NCBI GenBank assembly: GCA_023410875.1
Contig: JAEYPH010000122.1
Coordinates: 1-64,000 of the forward strand
DNA length: 64,000 nucleotides
Direction of reading: 5' to 3'
Source: Bacillota bacterium
GTDB lineage: Bacteria; Bacillota; Clostridia; Christensenellales; UMGS416
Every line of letters starts with the position of its first letter. The stretch's first letter is position 1. A program made the position numbers and the translations under genes. Below are positions 15,623 through 25,495 of the stretch, piece after piece. The notes under the pieces were generated by a model. It saw nothing but the letters and a program-made list of their open reading frames with translations. It was not told the origin of the DNA and did not search any database.

Positions 15623-16351
15623 TCAGGGCTCCAACGCTTTTCTGACTCCCTTGGGATCATTCGTAATGATCGCGTCCACGCCCAGCGCGGCCAGCTCCCG
15701 AGCGCGTTCCGGGTCGTCCACGGTCCATGGGCGCACAGCAATGCCCGCGGCCTTAGCCGACGCCATCATCGCCGCATCTACATGGCTGTGATGGGGGTGC
15801 AGGCCGTCGGCCGCGCACAGCGCCGCGTAATCGGCGGGGCGGTGGATGATCTCGGAATAGAGCAGCGCCGTCTGCGCCTTGGGTTCCAGCGCCTTGACGC
15901 GCGCCATGGAATCGTGGTTGAAAGACGAAAACACGACCCGGTCCAAAAGGTCGAAGCGCCGCACCTGCGAGAGCACCGCCTCCTCCAGGCCGGCGTACAG
16001 GATCACGCTGTTCTTCAATTCGATGTTCAGCCAGATGCCCGCGGATCGGGCCAGCTCCAGCAGTTCCCACAGCTCAGGCACGGGTTCAACAAAGGCATCG
16101 TCAAACCAGCCGCCGGCGTTCAGCGCGCGCAGTTCCTCCATCGTGCGCTCAGTCAGCAGGCCGTCTTCGCCGGTGGTGCGCAGCAGGCGCTCGTCGTGCA
16201 TCAGCGCCACGCGGCCGTCACAGGTCATGTGAGCGTCGGTTTCTATACCATCGCAGCCGTGCTCCACCGCCAGGCGAAAGGCGGCCATCGTGTTTTCCGG
16301 TGCATGAGCCGAAGCGCCCCGGTGGGCAAAGATCAACGGTTTGGACATCAT
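15623..16351 (-). CDS. Glycerophosphodiester phosphodiesterase family protein
   Basis: A 242-residue cytoplasmic GDPD-type TIM barrel that hydrolyses glycerophosphodiesters to glycerol-3-phosphate and an alcohol. The catalytic and metal residues are visible: FAHRGAS near residues 8-14, GIETDAH, and LMHDERLLRTT, followed by LNIELKN. There is no signal peptide, so it probably acts on internal substrates. The start at 16351 is supported by AGGAGGG; longer upstream frames lack a site. It diverges from the acetyl esterase gene. Confidence 0.9.
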   Translation of the reverse strand: MMSKPLIFAHRGASAHAPENTMAAFRLAVEHGCDGIETDAHMTCDGRVALMHDERLLRTTGEDGLLTERTMEELRALNAGGWFDDAFVEPVPELWELLELARSAGIWLNIELKNSVILYAGLEEAVLSQVRRFDLLDRVVFSSFNHDSMARVKALEPKAQTALLYSEIIHRPADYAALCAADGLHPHHSHVDAAMMASAKAAGIAVRPWTVDDPERARELAALGVDAIITNDPKGVRKALEP

Positions 16352-16469
16352 CGATCCCTCCTGTTCCGCGTTGTATTCGACAAGCCCGGCCGGAAACCCT
16401 GCGCCGCCGGCAGGAAAACCGATGCGGCTGTGGAATTCCTTTGCATCATCGATCTTGGAGGACAACTCA

Positions 16470-17429
16470 ATGCCGCTCATCGATATGCCATTGGAACAAT
16501 TGAAGACCTATATGGGAACCAATCCCTGCCCGCCGGACATCGACCGCTTTTGGGATGACGCCGTGGCGGAAATGAAGGCTGTGGAAGCCAATGTGGAATT
16601 GGTTCCGGCTGACTTTCAGGCGCCCTTTGCCGAGTGCTTCGATCTGTATTTTACCGGCGTGGGCGGGGCCCGGGTGCACGCCAAATATCTGCGCCCTAAG
16701 AACGCCCCCGAGCCGCACCCGGCGGTGCTGATGTTCCATGGATACTCTGGCAACTGTGGAGACTGGGCCGACAAGCTCAATTATGTGGCGGCCGGGTTTT
16801 CCGTGGCGGCCCTGGACGCTCGCGGCCAAGGCGGCAAATCCCAGGATGTGGGTGGCGTCGTCGGCAACACGCTCAACGGTCACATCATCCGCGGTCTGGA
16901 CGACGCGCCGGAAAAGATGCTGTTCCGCAGCATCTTTCTGGACACGGCCCAACTGGGCCGCATCGTGATGGCCATGCCAGAAGTGGACGCCACCCGCGTG
17001 GGAGCCACCGGCGGGTCTCAGGGCGGCGCGCTGACACTGGCATGCATCAGCCTGGAGCCGGGCATCCGCCGCGCCGCGCCGGTGTTCCCCTTCCTGAGCG
17101 ACTACCGCCGCGTGTGGGACATGGACTTGGCCAAGGGCGCTTACAACGAGCTGAGCCAGTATTTCCGCCTGTTCGACCCGCTGCACAAGCGCGAGGAGGA
17201 GATCTTCCTGAGACTGGGCTATATCGATCTGCAGCACCTGGCCCACCGCATTGGCAGCGATGTGCTGATGATCACCGGCCTGATGGATACGATCTGCCCG
17301 CCCTCCACGCAGTTCGCCGTGTACAACAAAATCACCAGCTCCAAGAAGATGGTGCTCTATCCGGACTTCGGTCACGAGGGTCTGCCCGAGTCCGGCGATA
17401 TCATATTCAACTATATGATGGGTTTGTAG
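16470..17429 (+). CDS. Acetyl xylan esterase / cephalosporin-C deacetylase family (AXE1)
   Basis: A 319-residue alpha/beta hydrolase of the AXE1 family, which removes acetyl groups from xylo-oligosaccharides or similar acetylated substrates. The nucleophile is S183 in GGSQGG; the aspartate of GLMDTICPP and the histidine of FGHEG complete the triad. FHGYSGNCGDW and ALDARGQGGKSQD are family hallmarks. Length is the family norm and there is no signal peptide, so it is cytoplasmic. TTGGAGG precedes the ATG. No glycoside hydrolase is adjacent, so the physiological substrate is open. Confidence 0.88.
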   Translation: MPLIDMPLEQLKTYMGTNPCPPDIDRFWDDAVAEMKAVEANVELVPADFQAPFAECFDLYFTGVGGARVHAKYLRPKNAPEPHPAVLMFHGYSGNCGDWADKLNYVAAGFSVAALDARGQGGKSQDVGGVVGNTLNGHIIRGLDDAPEKMLFRSIFLDTAQLGRIVMAMPEVDATRVGATGGSQGGALTLACISLEPGIRRAAPVFPFLSDYRRVWDMDLAKGAYNELSQYFRLFDPLHKREEEIFLRLGYIDLQHLAHRIGSDVLMITGLMDTICPPSTQFAVYNKITSSKKMVLYPDFGHEGLPESGDIIFNYMMGL

Positions 17430-17463
17430 CCTGTACTAAAATCGACGGGTGTTGAGTGAACAA

Positions 17464-17502
17464 AGAAGGGCCGGACCACAGATGGGGTCTGGCCCTTCTC
17501 TT
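17464..17502 (+). terminator. Terminator after the acetyl esterase
   Basis: AGAAGGGCCGGA (17464-17475) pairs with TCTGGCCCTTCT (17488-17499), with one G-U pair. Confidence 0.7.
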
Positions 17503-17524
17503 AACCACCATATGTGCATCGAGG

Positions 17525-17553
17525 TTGAAAAATCGTTGGATTCATGGTAAGGT
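17525..17553 (+). promoter_or_regulatory. Possible promoter of the polysaccharide locus
   Basis: TTGAAA (17525-17530), a 17-base spacer and TAAGGT (17548-17553). The -10 is weak. Confidence 0.35.
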
Positions 17554-17589
17554 AATCCAGTGCGCTATCGATTCATGAGGGTCTTTTGA

Positions 17590-18555
17590 ATGGCTTTGAT
17601 TTCGGTCATCATACCGGTTTATAAAACGGAGCAGTATCTGGAACGCTGTATCCAGTCGGTTCTTGCACAAACCCTGACGGATATCGAAGTGATACTGGTC
17701 GATGACGGCTCGCCGGACCGGTGCGGGGAAATCTGTGAGAGCTACGCACAAAGAGACTGCCGCATCCGAGTCATCCACCAGGAGAATCAGGGGCTTTCCG
17801 TGGCGAGAAACATGGGAATTGCCAATGCCCGCAGCCCATACGTTGGGTTGGTCGATAGCGACGACTGGATTCATCCGGAAATGTACCGGGTCTTGTACGA
17901 AGCGTTGAAGGAAGGTGGTGCCCAGATAGCCGTTTGCGACTCGCAACGGATATTGGAAGGACAAGATGCCAAACCGGTTGTAATTGGGCAAGCGCCGCTG
18001 CTCCTGTCGGGCAAACAGGCGCTGGAAAATATGCTGGTCGGGAATACCACCGGCGGACATACGGCGTGGAACAAACTGTATGACATCCGCCTGTTTGATA
18101 AGGTACTTTATCCTGCGGGCAAGCTATATGAAGATGCATACACGACCTATCGCCTGCTGTTCTTCTCACAGACGGTAGTCTATTGCCCTGCGAGGCTCTA
18201 CTATTACCAGCAGCGCAGAGGCAGCATCATGGCCCGTGGGTTTGGCCACCACTCCATGGACAAGATGGAAGCAGCTGAGCAGGTTCTGGACTTTGTTCGC
18301 AGCAACATCCCGGAGCTCCTGGCGCAGGCGGAAGCTTTCCAGATCGTATCCGCCTTGCGCGTCATGGTGGATATTCTGGATGATGGTAAATGTCGGCATC
18401 CGCAGGAATTTAAGCTCACGCAGGAGATACTATTGCGTAAGGAGAGCCGAAGCAACCGTTGTCTTTCCCGCAGACATCGGTTTCTGCTGAGATTGTTTTG
18501 GTTAAGCCCTGGGCTGTACAGAGCGGTGTGGCATGTACGGTTCCGAACAGGATGA
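17590..18555 (+). CDS. Family 2 glycosyltransferase (first of three)
   Basis: A 321-residue GT-A fold enzyme. ISVIIPVYKTEQYLERCIQSV opens the nucleotide-sugar-binding domain, VDDGSPDRCGEIC is the first conserved aspartate block and DSDDW (around residues 93-97) is the metal-binding DXD motif. The C-terminal part carries LYEDAYTTYRLL, matching the ED acceptor/base motif. The donor and acceptor sugars are unknown. It is the first gene of the surface-polysaccharide cluster. Base composition is lower in GC than the housekeeping genes on either side. Confidence 0.88.
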   Translation: MALISVIIPVYKTEQYLERCIQSVLAQTLTDIEVILVDDGSPDRCGEICESYAQRDCRIRVIHQENQGLSVARNMGIANARSPYVGLVDSDDWIHPEMYRVLYEALKEGGAQIAVCDSQRILEGQDAKPVVIGQAPLLLSGKQALENMLVGNTTGGHTAWNKLYDIRLFDKVLYPAGKLYEDAYTTYRLLFFSQTVVYCPARLYYYQQRRGSIMARGFGHHSMDKMEAAEQVLDFVRSNIPELLAQAEAFQIVSALRVMVDILDDGKCRHPQEFKLTQEILLRKESRSNRCLSRRHRFLLRLFWLSPGLYRAVWHVRFRTG

Positions 18556-18574
18556 CAATGGATGGGGGTCAGCG

Positions 18575-19612
18575 ATGGACGAACAGCCTCTGATAAGCAT
18601 AATCGTCCCCGTTTATCGTGTGGAGGAGCTGCTGCCAAGATGCATCAAGAGCCTTCTCATGCAGACTTACCGGAATATGGAGATTGTTCTGATAGATGAT
18701 GGGTCACCCGACCGTTGCGGGGAAATTTGTGACCAATATGCGCAGAGAGATCCCCGTATTCGTGTAATCCACCAGCAAAACCGCGGGGTAGCAGGGGCTC
18801 GCAACGCCGGGCTGGATGCGGCCACGGGGGAGTATATAGGATTTGTGGATTCTGACGACTGGGTTGAGCCCAGGCATTGTGAAGCGCTCTATCAAAGCCT
18901 GAAGGAGAACCGGGCACAATTATCGATCTGCGGGCATCGCATCTACCATGGGCCGGACTGGGTGGAGGTCCGATCCTTCCCGGAGATTCGGGGAAAAATC
19001 CCGAAAGAAAAAGCGCTGGAGTATTTGCTGCGCATCACGATGTTCGAAGGGTATCTATGGAATAAGCTCTTCACGAGAACGATATTGGAGCATGCCAAAG
19101 ACGGGTATCCACTGCGGTTTGATTCTCAGGTGCATATAGCCGAGGATTTGCTGTTTGTGTGCCAGTACATGATCCATATCGAAGAGATTGCTTATGCGCC
19201 TGATGTGCTGTATAACTATGTGGAACGGGAAGGGAGTGCGTTGAAGTCCTACGGTGAGGAACGTCGCTCCGAACTGATTGCAAGCCAGAAAATCATTGAT
19301 ATGTTCCGAACGTACAACCGTGTCTTGTACGACATGGCCAAGGCCCGCTATGTGGAAGCTTCCGTGAACCTGATGCGCTACGCGGTGCGCGGCTCTCGCA
19401 GAGAAAAGCTTCCGGAGCTTCGTGAAGAAGTGAAACGATATCTGGATGATTACCTCAAGGACAGTGCTGTTAAGCTCAGAGCGAAATTCCGGGTGCTGGT
19501 GATTCTGAGATTCCCGGTGTTGAGCGACCGAATTTGGCTTTTTCTGAAAAAGACATTCCGCTTGATATGGGAGCCGTCTAGATTGCGGTCTTGCATATCA
19601 ATTATATGTTAG
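18575..19612 (+). CDS. Family 2 glycosyltransferase (second)
   Basis: A 345-residue GT2 enzyme, clearly a paralogue of its neighbour: both share the block DDGSPDRCGEIC and a DSDDW metal site. The acceptor-side motif is VHIAEDLLFVCQYM. I start at ATG 18575, just before the conserved ISIIVPVYR strand; an in-frame ATG at 18533 would overlap the preceding gene. The C-terminal 60 residues are basic and may associate with the membrane. The gene ends a few bases before the exporter permease. Confidence 0.85.
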   Translation: MDEQPLISIIVPVYRVEELLPRCIKSLLMQTYRNMEIVLIDDGSPDRCGEICDQYAQRDPRIRVIHQQNRGVAGARNAGLDAATGEYIGFVDSDDWVEPRHCEALYQSLKENRAQLSICGHRIYHGPDWVEVRSFPEIRGKIPKEKALEYLLRITMFEGYLWNKLFTRTILEHAKDGYPLRFDSQVHIAEDLLFVCQYMIHIEEIAYAPDVLYNYVEREGSALKSYGEERRSELIASQKIIDMFRTYNRVLYDMAKARYVEASVNLMRYAVRGSRREKLPELREEVKRYLDDYLKDSAVKLRAKFRVLVILRFPVLSDRIWLFLKKTFRLIWEPSRLRSCISIIC

Positions 19613-19632
19613 AAACTTGGAGAGAAGTAGCA

Positions 19633-20400
19633 ATGCTTGAGAGATTCAAGAAGTACCGTTTCCTGTTTGAGGAGTTGGTGAAGCGGGACTTCAAAAAGAA
19701 ATATAAACGCACAATCCTGGGAATGATGTGGAGCCTGTTGGGGCCATTGCTGCAGCTTTTGGTCATGAGTCTGGTATTCACCCAGTTTTTTGGTCGTGAC
19801 ACCCCGCATTTCACAATTTACTTGTTTTCCGGTATGCTGGTGTATTCTTATTTTCGGGAGTCCACAAGCGGAGGCATGCAGTCTTTGATATCCAATGCCG
19901 GCATTATTACCAAGGTGAACGTGCCAAAGTACTTGTTTTTAATGTCAAAAAACGTATCATCATTGATCAACTTTGTCCTTACGCTGGTCATTTACTTTGT
20001 GTTCGTTGCTCTGGACGGCATCGTTTTCCAGTGGAAGTTTTTGCTGCTGGTATATCCGGTCATGTGCCTGCTGATATTTAATATCGGAATCGGATTGGTC
20101 CTTTCCGCAATGTATGTCTTTTTCAAAGATATACAGTATCTGTACGACATTTTCACGATGATGTTGATGTATCTGTCCGCCATTTTCTACACTATCGGAT
20201 CATACCCCGACTATATCCAGAATTTATTTTATCTGAACCCGATTTTCAACTATATTCTTTATTTTAGGACTATTGTGATACAAAATGCCGTCCCGTCGCT
20301 CTTGCTGCATGCATTGTGCGGGTTGTACGCATTTCTAGCCATCTTGATCGGTGCTATGTGCTATAAGAGATATAACTATAGGTTCCTCTATTATATGTAA
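19633..20400 (+). CDS. ABC-2 type polysaccharide/teichoic acid export permease (Wzm/TagG-like)
   Basis: A 255-residue inner-membrane protein with about six hydrophobic helices. The N-terminal RDFKKKYKRTILGMMWSLLGP motif is typical of Wzm/TagG permeases, which export lipid-linked polysaccharide or teichoic acid. It pairs with the ATPase encoded 12 bases downstream. GGAGAG precedes ATG 19633; upstream in-frame ATGs overlap the glycosyltransferase gene and lack a site. Confidence 0.88.
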   Translation: MLERFKKYRFLFEELVKRDFKKKYKRTILGMMWSLLGPLLQLLVMSLVFTQFFGRDTPHFTIYLFSGMLVYSYFRESTSGGMQSLISNAGIITKVNVPKYLFLMSKNVSSLINFVLTLVIYFVFVALDGIVFQWKFLLLVYPVMCLLIFNIGIGLVLSAMYVFFKDIQYLYDIFTMMLMYLSAIFYTIGSYPDYIQNLFYLNPIFNYILYFRTIVIQNAVPSLLLHALCGLYAFLAILIGAMCYKRYNYRFLYYM

Positions 20401-20412
20401 GGGGAAATTTGA

Positions 20413-21153
20413 ATGAGTATGATACTGGAAATGCGCAATGTTTCAATTCGATATATTACCGGAGACTTCAAGGATATTGGTCTGAAAGACTTCATCGTCC
20501 AGAAGCTGCGCCGTAATTACAAAGTGAAGGTATTCTGGGCGGTGAATGGTGTAAACTGCAAGCTGGACAGAGGAGATTTTCTCGGAATCATCGGGAGCAA
20601 TGGGGCTGGTAAGTCCACGCTGCTGAAAGCAGTAACGGGAATTATGCGCCCGACAAGAGGCAGCATTAAGGTGCACGGGAGTGTGGCGGCTCTGCTGGAG
20701 CTCGCGTCGGGCTTCGATGGGGACCTGACCGTGCGAGAAAACACGTTTTTGCGGGGTGCAATGTTGGGGTATACCAAAGAGTTCATGAACGAGATGTATC
20801 CCCAAATCATCGAGTTTGCGGAGTTGGAAGAGTTTCAGTTCCGACCGTTCAAGCAGCTCTCCTCGGGAATGAAATCCCGCTTGGCTTTTTCCATTGCGTG
20901 CCTTGTGAAGCCTGATATCCTGATTCTGGACGAAGTGCTGTCTGTCGGTGACGGTGCCTTTCGCAAGAAGAGCGAGCAGAAGATGATGGAGATCATCAAA
21001 GGAGGGGCGACAACTATCTTGGTCTCCCACTCCATGGATCAAATACGAAAACTATGCAATAAGGTGCTTTGGTTGGACAAAGGAAAACAGATGGCATTCG
21101 GCAATGCGAATGAAGTCTGCGATCTATATGAAGAGTTTTTGAGCAAAAAGTAG
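20413..21153 (+). CDS. Polysaccharide/teichoic acid export ATPase (Wzt/TagH-like)
   Basis: A 246-residue ABC ATPase. Walker A is GSNGAGKST (residues 61-69), the signature is LSSGMKSRL, and Walker B is ILILDEVLSVGD, where the E-V-L-S-V-G-D ending is typical of Wzt/TagH. The insertion GDFKDIGLKDFIVQKLRR before the first strand is also characteristic. It lacks the C-terminal carbohydrate-binding domain of some Wzt proteins, suggesting export without terminal-sugar recognition. It partners the permease at 19633. Confidence 0.9.
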   Translation: MSMILEMRNVSIRYITGDFKDIGLKDFIVQKLRRNYKVKVFWAVNGVNCKLDRGDFLGIIGSNGAGKSTLLKAVTGIMRPTRGSIKVHGSVAALLELASGFDGDLTVRENTFLRGAMLGYTKEFMNEMYPQIIEFAELEEFQFRPFKQLSSGMKSRLAFSIACLVKPDILILDEVLSVGDGAFRKKSEQKMMEIIKGGATTILVSHSMDQIRKLCNKVLWLDKGKQMAFGNANEVCDLYEEFLSKK

Positions 21154-21207
21154 CTTAAGTGGAGCGCAAGGAATCTTATGTACCTTTTGCGACGGTGGGG
21201 AATGTGA

Positions 21208-22341
21208 ATGAGTGACTCAAGTCAGAATAATCTCGACGCAAATGGGATGACTGCATATGCGGAACCACCTTTTGTCAGCGTTATCGTTCCTGTTTACAAT
21301 GCGGCGCCTTATCTAAAAGAGTGTGTGGATTCTATCCTTACCCAGACTTTTGCGAATCTCGAGTTGATGCTGATCAACGATGGCTCCAGTGATCAGAGTC
21401 CGCAAATCTGTGACGAATATGCAAAGCTGGATCAAAGGATTGTTGTCATCCATAAGAAAAACGAAGGCCCTTCTGCCACGCGCAATCTTGGCTTGCAAAA
21501 GGCAGCAGGGAAGTACATCGTTTTTTGTGACGCCGACGATGTGTTGTCACCTCAAGCATTGGCTCAAATGTACTCCGTTATGGAAAAATACGGAACCGAT
21601 TTGGCTCTGTGCGGCTTTTCTAGGTTCAACGGTTCCATCAAAAACTCGCAGGAGACAAGAACGCTCAGTAAGTATTCGCTAACAATCCTTCAATCCACGA
21701 AGGAGCTGGCCAGCGTGTACTTTCAGCCTGTTACAAACATGTTTGGCATTTCAATCTGGGCCAAGATGTACCGGGCGGATATCATACGCAGGAACGCTCT
21801 GAAGTTTCCCGAAGACGTCAATTATGAGGAAGATTGCTGCTTTAATGTGGCATACTTCCGCCATGTAACGACCACGGGGGCGCTGGGGGACATCCTGTAT
21901 CATTATCGCCAGCAAAACGTTTCATTGTCTAAGGGCTATCGGGCCAATGCTTTTGATGGCATTGTCAATGGATACCGCAATCGCCAGCGATTCCTCGCTG
22001 ACATTGGGCTGGCGGGCTCGGTTAACCGTTTGGATGTCACCTTTCTGGTTGCGACCAACAACAACTATAAAAAAATATATTATTCTTCATTGAGCAAGGC
22101 GGAGCGCTTGGAAGCTTACCGTAAAATGCTGGATATCTCGGATGTTATCCAGATGGCGCAGAGCATCGGCCTTTCCCCCAACCGATTGACCCGGAGCCTG
22201 ACCTTGGCAACCCGCGCGCAGGATCCGAAGCGGATTGACCGGATTCTGAGCCTTTGGGAAATAAGGTCAAGAATAGCGGGTAGAGTCAAATGGATTTTTG
22301 CGAAAGCTAAAAGGGGTGCCAAACGGCTCTTTAAAGTGTAG
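21208..22341 (+). CDS. Family 2 glycosyltransferase (third)
   Basis: A 377-residue GT2 enzyme with VSVIVPVYNAAPYLKECVDSI, INDGSSDQSPQIC and a CDADD metal motif (aspartates near residue 112). The acceptor motif is NYEEDCCFNVAYF. A 17-residue polar N-terminal extension precedes the catalytic core, and the C-terminal 80 residues are basic, as often found in membrane-associated transferases. It lies downstream of the exporter pair. The sugar specificity is unknown. Confidence 0.88.
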   Translation: MSDSSQNNLDANGMTAYAEPPFVSVIVPVYNAAPYLKECVDSILTQTFANLELMLINDGSSDQSPQICDEYAKLDQRIVVIHKKNEGPSATRNLGLQKAAGKYIVFCDADDVLSPQALAQMYSVMEKYGTDLALCGFSRFNGSIKNSQETRTLSKYSLTILQSTKELASVYFQPVTNMFGISIWAKMYRADIIRRNALKFPEDVNYEEDCCFNVAYFRHVTTTGALGDILYHYRQQNVSLSKGYRANAFDGIVNGYRNRQRFLADIGLAGSVNRLDVTFLVATNNNYKKIYYSSLSKAERLEAYRKMLDISDVIQMAQSIGLSPNRLTRSLTLATRAQDPKRIDRILSLWEIRSRIAGRVKWIFAKAKRGAKRLFKV

Positions 22342-22358
22342 GATGCTTGGAGAATCAA

Positions 22359-23549
22359 ATGAGGATCGGGATTATCACGTTTCATTTCCCTTATAATTGC
22401 GGCGCGACTTTGCAGTGCGCTGCGTTGCAATCCTGCCTGGAAAAGATGAATCAGGATGCATGTGTCATCAACTATCGTCCTTGGTATCATCAGAACAGAT
22501 ATACACCGCTGAAAAATCCCATTTACTATGCGTTCAAGTGCATGAGAAAAAGGCGCGCCAATGACAAGGTCATACGCCGTTTGGCCCGTGGAGTGTATGG
22601 ATTTATTCAGGTTGTTTATTCCTGGAGGCATTATCGCAACACGGCTGTGCAGCACAAGAAATTCGAAAGATTTATCGGTAACAACCTTCGGCAAACACGC
22701 GTCTACCGTACCCTGAAGCGTTTGCAGGCCTGCCCTCCGCCCTGTGATCTTTACATCAGCGGCAGCGACCAGCTGTGGAACGCGCACCTGACGGAAGGCG
22801 AATTTGACCCCGCGTATTTTTTGGATTTTGGCGGCAAGGAAACCGTGCGCGTTTCTTATGCGGTAGGTACGAATTTCGAAGGCATGGAGCAGATCTCAGA
22901 GTCGTTGACCGGCCTGCTGAGTCGCTTGGATGCGATTTCTCTTCGCGAGACAAAGTTCCAGGACGCTATTCGCGCTGCTGCGCCAAACACACCCATTCAC
23001 ATCGATCTGGACCCAACGTTCCTTCTGGAGGCGCGGGACTATGAACCCATGGTCTGCCGGGAGCCCTTGGAAACGGAGCCGTTTATACTGACCTACACGA
23101 TGCCCGACGATTCGCAGCACAAGGTGTATAACGCTGCAAAGATATTCGGCGAAAAGATGAATATGAAGGTCATCGACGTATCCGGCAACCCGTCCAAGGT
23201 CAATGCCAGGATTGCGGATCACCGAATTTGCGGGCCGGACGAGTTTTTGTGGTATATGAAGAATGCGAGCTACGTGATGACCAACTCCTTCCACGGCACG
23301 GCGTTTTCGGTTAATTTCCGCAAACAGTTTATCGTCATCCCGCATATGAAAACGGGCAACCGCGTGGAAGAGCTGCTGGACAGGATGAGGCTTTCCTCCC
23401 GCGTGAAAAGAACCGGCACGGATGCGGCCAAGGCTATCGCCGAACCCATCGACTATACCGAAACCGAACAGCAGTTGGGACATCTTAGAAAAGAGTCGAT
23501 TCACTACCTGCAGGAATGCCTGTCCATCTCAAAAGGCAAACTAGGATAG
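22359..23549 (+). CDS. Polysaccharide pyruvyl transferase family protein
   Basis: A 396-residue protein of the PS_pyruv_trans family, which adds pyruvate ketals from PEP to surface glycans. The opening MRIGIITFHFPYNCGATLQC and the central VMTNSFHGTAFSVNF, with its conserved S-F-H-G, are family hallmarks; SGSDQLWN is another. The ATG at 22359 has TTGGAG six bases upstream; a TTG four codons earlier is possible. It lies in the polysaccharide cluster, so a glycan is the likely acceptor, but some family members act on other glycosyl substrates. Confidence 0.88.
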   Translation: MRIGIITFHFPYNCGATLQCAALQSCLEKMNQDACVINYRPWYHQNRYTPLKNPIYYAFKCMRKRRANDKVIRRLARGVYGFIQVVYSWRHYRNTAVQHKKFERFIGNNLRQTRVYRTLKRLQACPPPCDLYISGSDQLWNAHLTEGEFDPAYFLDFGGKETVRVSYAVGTNFEGMEQISESLTGLLSRLDAISLRETKFQDAIRAAAPNTPIHIDLDPTFLLEARDYEPMVCREPLETEPFILTYTMPDDSQHKVYNAAKIFGEKMNMKVIDVSGNPSKVNARIADHRICGPDEFLWYMKNASYVMTNSFHGTAFSVNFRKQFIVIPHMKTGNRVEELLDRMRLSSRVKRTGTDAAKAIAEPIDYTETEQQLGHLRKESIHYLQECLSISKGKLG

Positions 23550-23597
23550 AACACACCAAGGACTAACGAATATAGACTTCAACATTGGGGGCCCCGC

Positions 23598-25475
23598 ATG
23601 TATACCAAAATCATGAACGTACAAATTCTTGTCTCCCTGCTCAAGCAGCATGGCATTCGGCATCTGGTGCTTTCCGCCGGAACCCGCCATGTTCCGCTCG
23701 CACATTCCGTTGAGAATGATCCCTTTTTTCACTGCTACTCCGTTGTGGATGAGCGCAGCGCCGGTTATTATGCGATCGGCCTGGCCAAGGAGCTGGGTGA
23801 ACCGGTAGCTATAGCTTGCACCTCCTCCACGGCAACCTGCAACTATACGCCGCCCGTTGCCGAGGCTTTCTATCAGAAGGTCCCCCTGCTGGTGCTGACC
23901 GGGGATCGAGATCCCTATCGCCTGGGGCAGCTGGAAGACCAGATGATCAATCAGGTGGACATGTACAAGAATTTTTGCCGCAAGTGCGTCAACCTACCCC
24001 TCGTCAACAACGATTATGACATGTGGTATTGCCAGCGCCTGATCAATGAAGCGCTGCTGGAACTTCGCCATCAGGGCGGCGGACCGGTGCAGATCAATTT
24101 CCCTATCAATCAGACGATTGAGGACATCGCCGACGCAAGTATTCCCGAGCTTCCCGCCTATAACATGATTCGACGTTATGAGCTTTCTTCACCCGATGAA
24201 CAGTGGAAAGCAAAAGCAGCGGAACTTAAAAATTATCGGCGGATTATGGTCATTTGCGGAAGCGGCGCGCCGCTCAGCCCGCAGGACGAAAAAGCATTGG
24301 GCGATTTTTCGGCCAAGTATAACTGCGTTTTTGCGACCGAGCCACTTTCCAATATCCATTGCGAAGGTTCGCTCAACACGTATCTTATGGCGGAGTCGAT
24401 CACAGGGAAGGTGCTCAAGCAGATTGCGCCGGACTTGATGATTTTCTTTGGAGGCAATTTTATTTCCCGCTTGAAAAACATGATGCGTGGCACACAGGAA
24501 TGCAAAAGCTGGGTTATTTCGGAAGACGGCGATATCCGCGACCCGTTCCAGAATCTGTCCACGGTGTTTGAGTGCTCGCCCGGGCATTTCTTCCGTTACT
24601 TTGCGGACCATGCGGGCAGCATCAGGAACAACAAAGAGCTTTACCAGGATTTCCAAGGGATCATCAGCAAGATCAAGCTTCCCGACATGGGAAATCTGGC
24701 CAAGCAGGCCAATACCTTTGCGATCAATGACGCGAAGTACAAGCAGCTTCCCCCGCCGGACAAAGCAGAGCTCCTCCCGGAGAACTACATCTCCAGCATG
24801 CTGGCGTTTTCGGAACTGGCCAAGAGATTGCCGCGCAACAGCCTGATGCACCTGAGCATCCTCAACAGCACGCGGTTTATGTCTATGTTCCCGCTAGACG
24901 ATAGTGTGGCGGTCTACAGCAACATCGGTACCGACGGCATCGACGGTTCCATGTCCACCTTTTTCGGGCAGGCCGCTGCTTCCAACCGTCCCTGCTACCT
25001 GATTATCGGCGATTTGAGTTTTTTCTACGATATGAACTCGCTGGGCATTCGCAACATCAAATCGAACGTCCACATCCTCTTGATCAACAACGGAGGCGGG
25101 GCCGAATTTTATTATTCCATGGGGCCCAAGCTGCTTCCCAACATTGACATGCATATCGCCGCCAGCCACGGTAAACGCGCGAAGGAATGGGTGGAGGCCA
25201 ACAACTTCCGCTATATGGAAGCAAAAAACGCCGACGAATTCGCAAGCCAGATAGACGCCTTTGCCAACCCGCAGGGGGACAGGCCGGTGGTCTTCGAGGT
25301 GTTCACCCATAAGGAGAACGACATCAAAATATATAAAACATTCGCCAGGCTCATTCGCCAGGACACGACCTTGCGAACCGTTGCCAAGCAAATCGAGGAG
25401 GTCCCGCTGGTGCGCAAAGCCATGGAAACAACTGTTGGTCAATCCATCAAAGAGAAATTGAAGAATTTATTCTGA
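23598..25475 (+). CDS. MenD-like thiamine-diphosphate enzyme in a polysaccharide locus
   Basis: A 625-residue ThDP-dependent enzyme. The N-terminal pyrimidine domain shows SAGTRHVPLA, the catalytic glutamate block VDERSAGYYAIGLAKE and CTSSTATCNYTPPVAEA, all nearest to MenD (SEPHCHC synthase of menaquinone biosynthesis). The C-terminal ThDP-binding domain has GDLSFFYDMNSLG and NNGGGAEFYY. No other men gene is in the window. It lies between a pyruvyl transferase and an SDR gene, so a role in making a modified sugar or 2-oxoacid-derived glycan substituent is more likely than menaquinone synthesis; this is inference. The protein is about 60 residues longer than typical MenD, with a basic helical C-terminus. 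Confidence 0.75.
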   Translation: MYTKIMNVQILVSLLKQHGIRHLVLSAGTRHVPLAHSVENDPFFHCYSVVDERSAGYYAIGLAKELGEPVAIACTSSTATCNYTPPVAEAFYQKVPLLVLTGDRDPYRLGQLEDQMINQVDMYKNFCRKCVNLPLVNNDYDMWYCQRLINEALLELRHQGGGPVQINFPINQTIEDIADASIPELPAYNMIRRYELSSPDEQWKAKAAELKNYRRIMVICGSGAPLSPQDEKALGDFSAKYNCVFATEPLSNIHCEGSLNTYLMAESITGKVLKQIAPDLMIFFGGNFISRLKNMMRGTQECKSWVISEDGDIRDPFQNLSTVFECSPGHFFRYFADHAGSIRNNKELYQDFQGIISKIKLPDMGNLAKQANTFAINDAKYKQLPPPDKAELLPENYISSMLAFSELAKRLPRNSLMHLSILNSTRFMSMFPLDDSVAVYSNIGTDGIDGSMSTFFGQAAASNRPCYLIIGDLSFFYDMNSLGIRNIKSNVHILLINNGGGAEFYYSMGPKLLPNIDMHIAASHGKRAKEWVEANNFRYMEAKNADEFASQIDAFANPQGDRPVVFEVFTHKENDIKIYKTFARLIRQDTTLRTVAKQIEEVPLVRKAMETTVGQSIKEKLKNLF

Positions 25476-25495
25476 TTCAGCGGGGGAGAGGTTTC

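Noticed and set aside
23598..25475. A genuine menaquinone-pathway menD
   Set aside because: Other men genes are absent nearby and the context is glycan export, so I name it MenD-like only.
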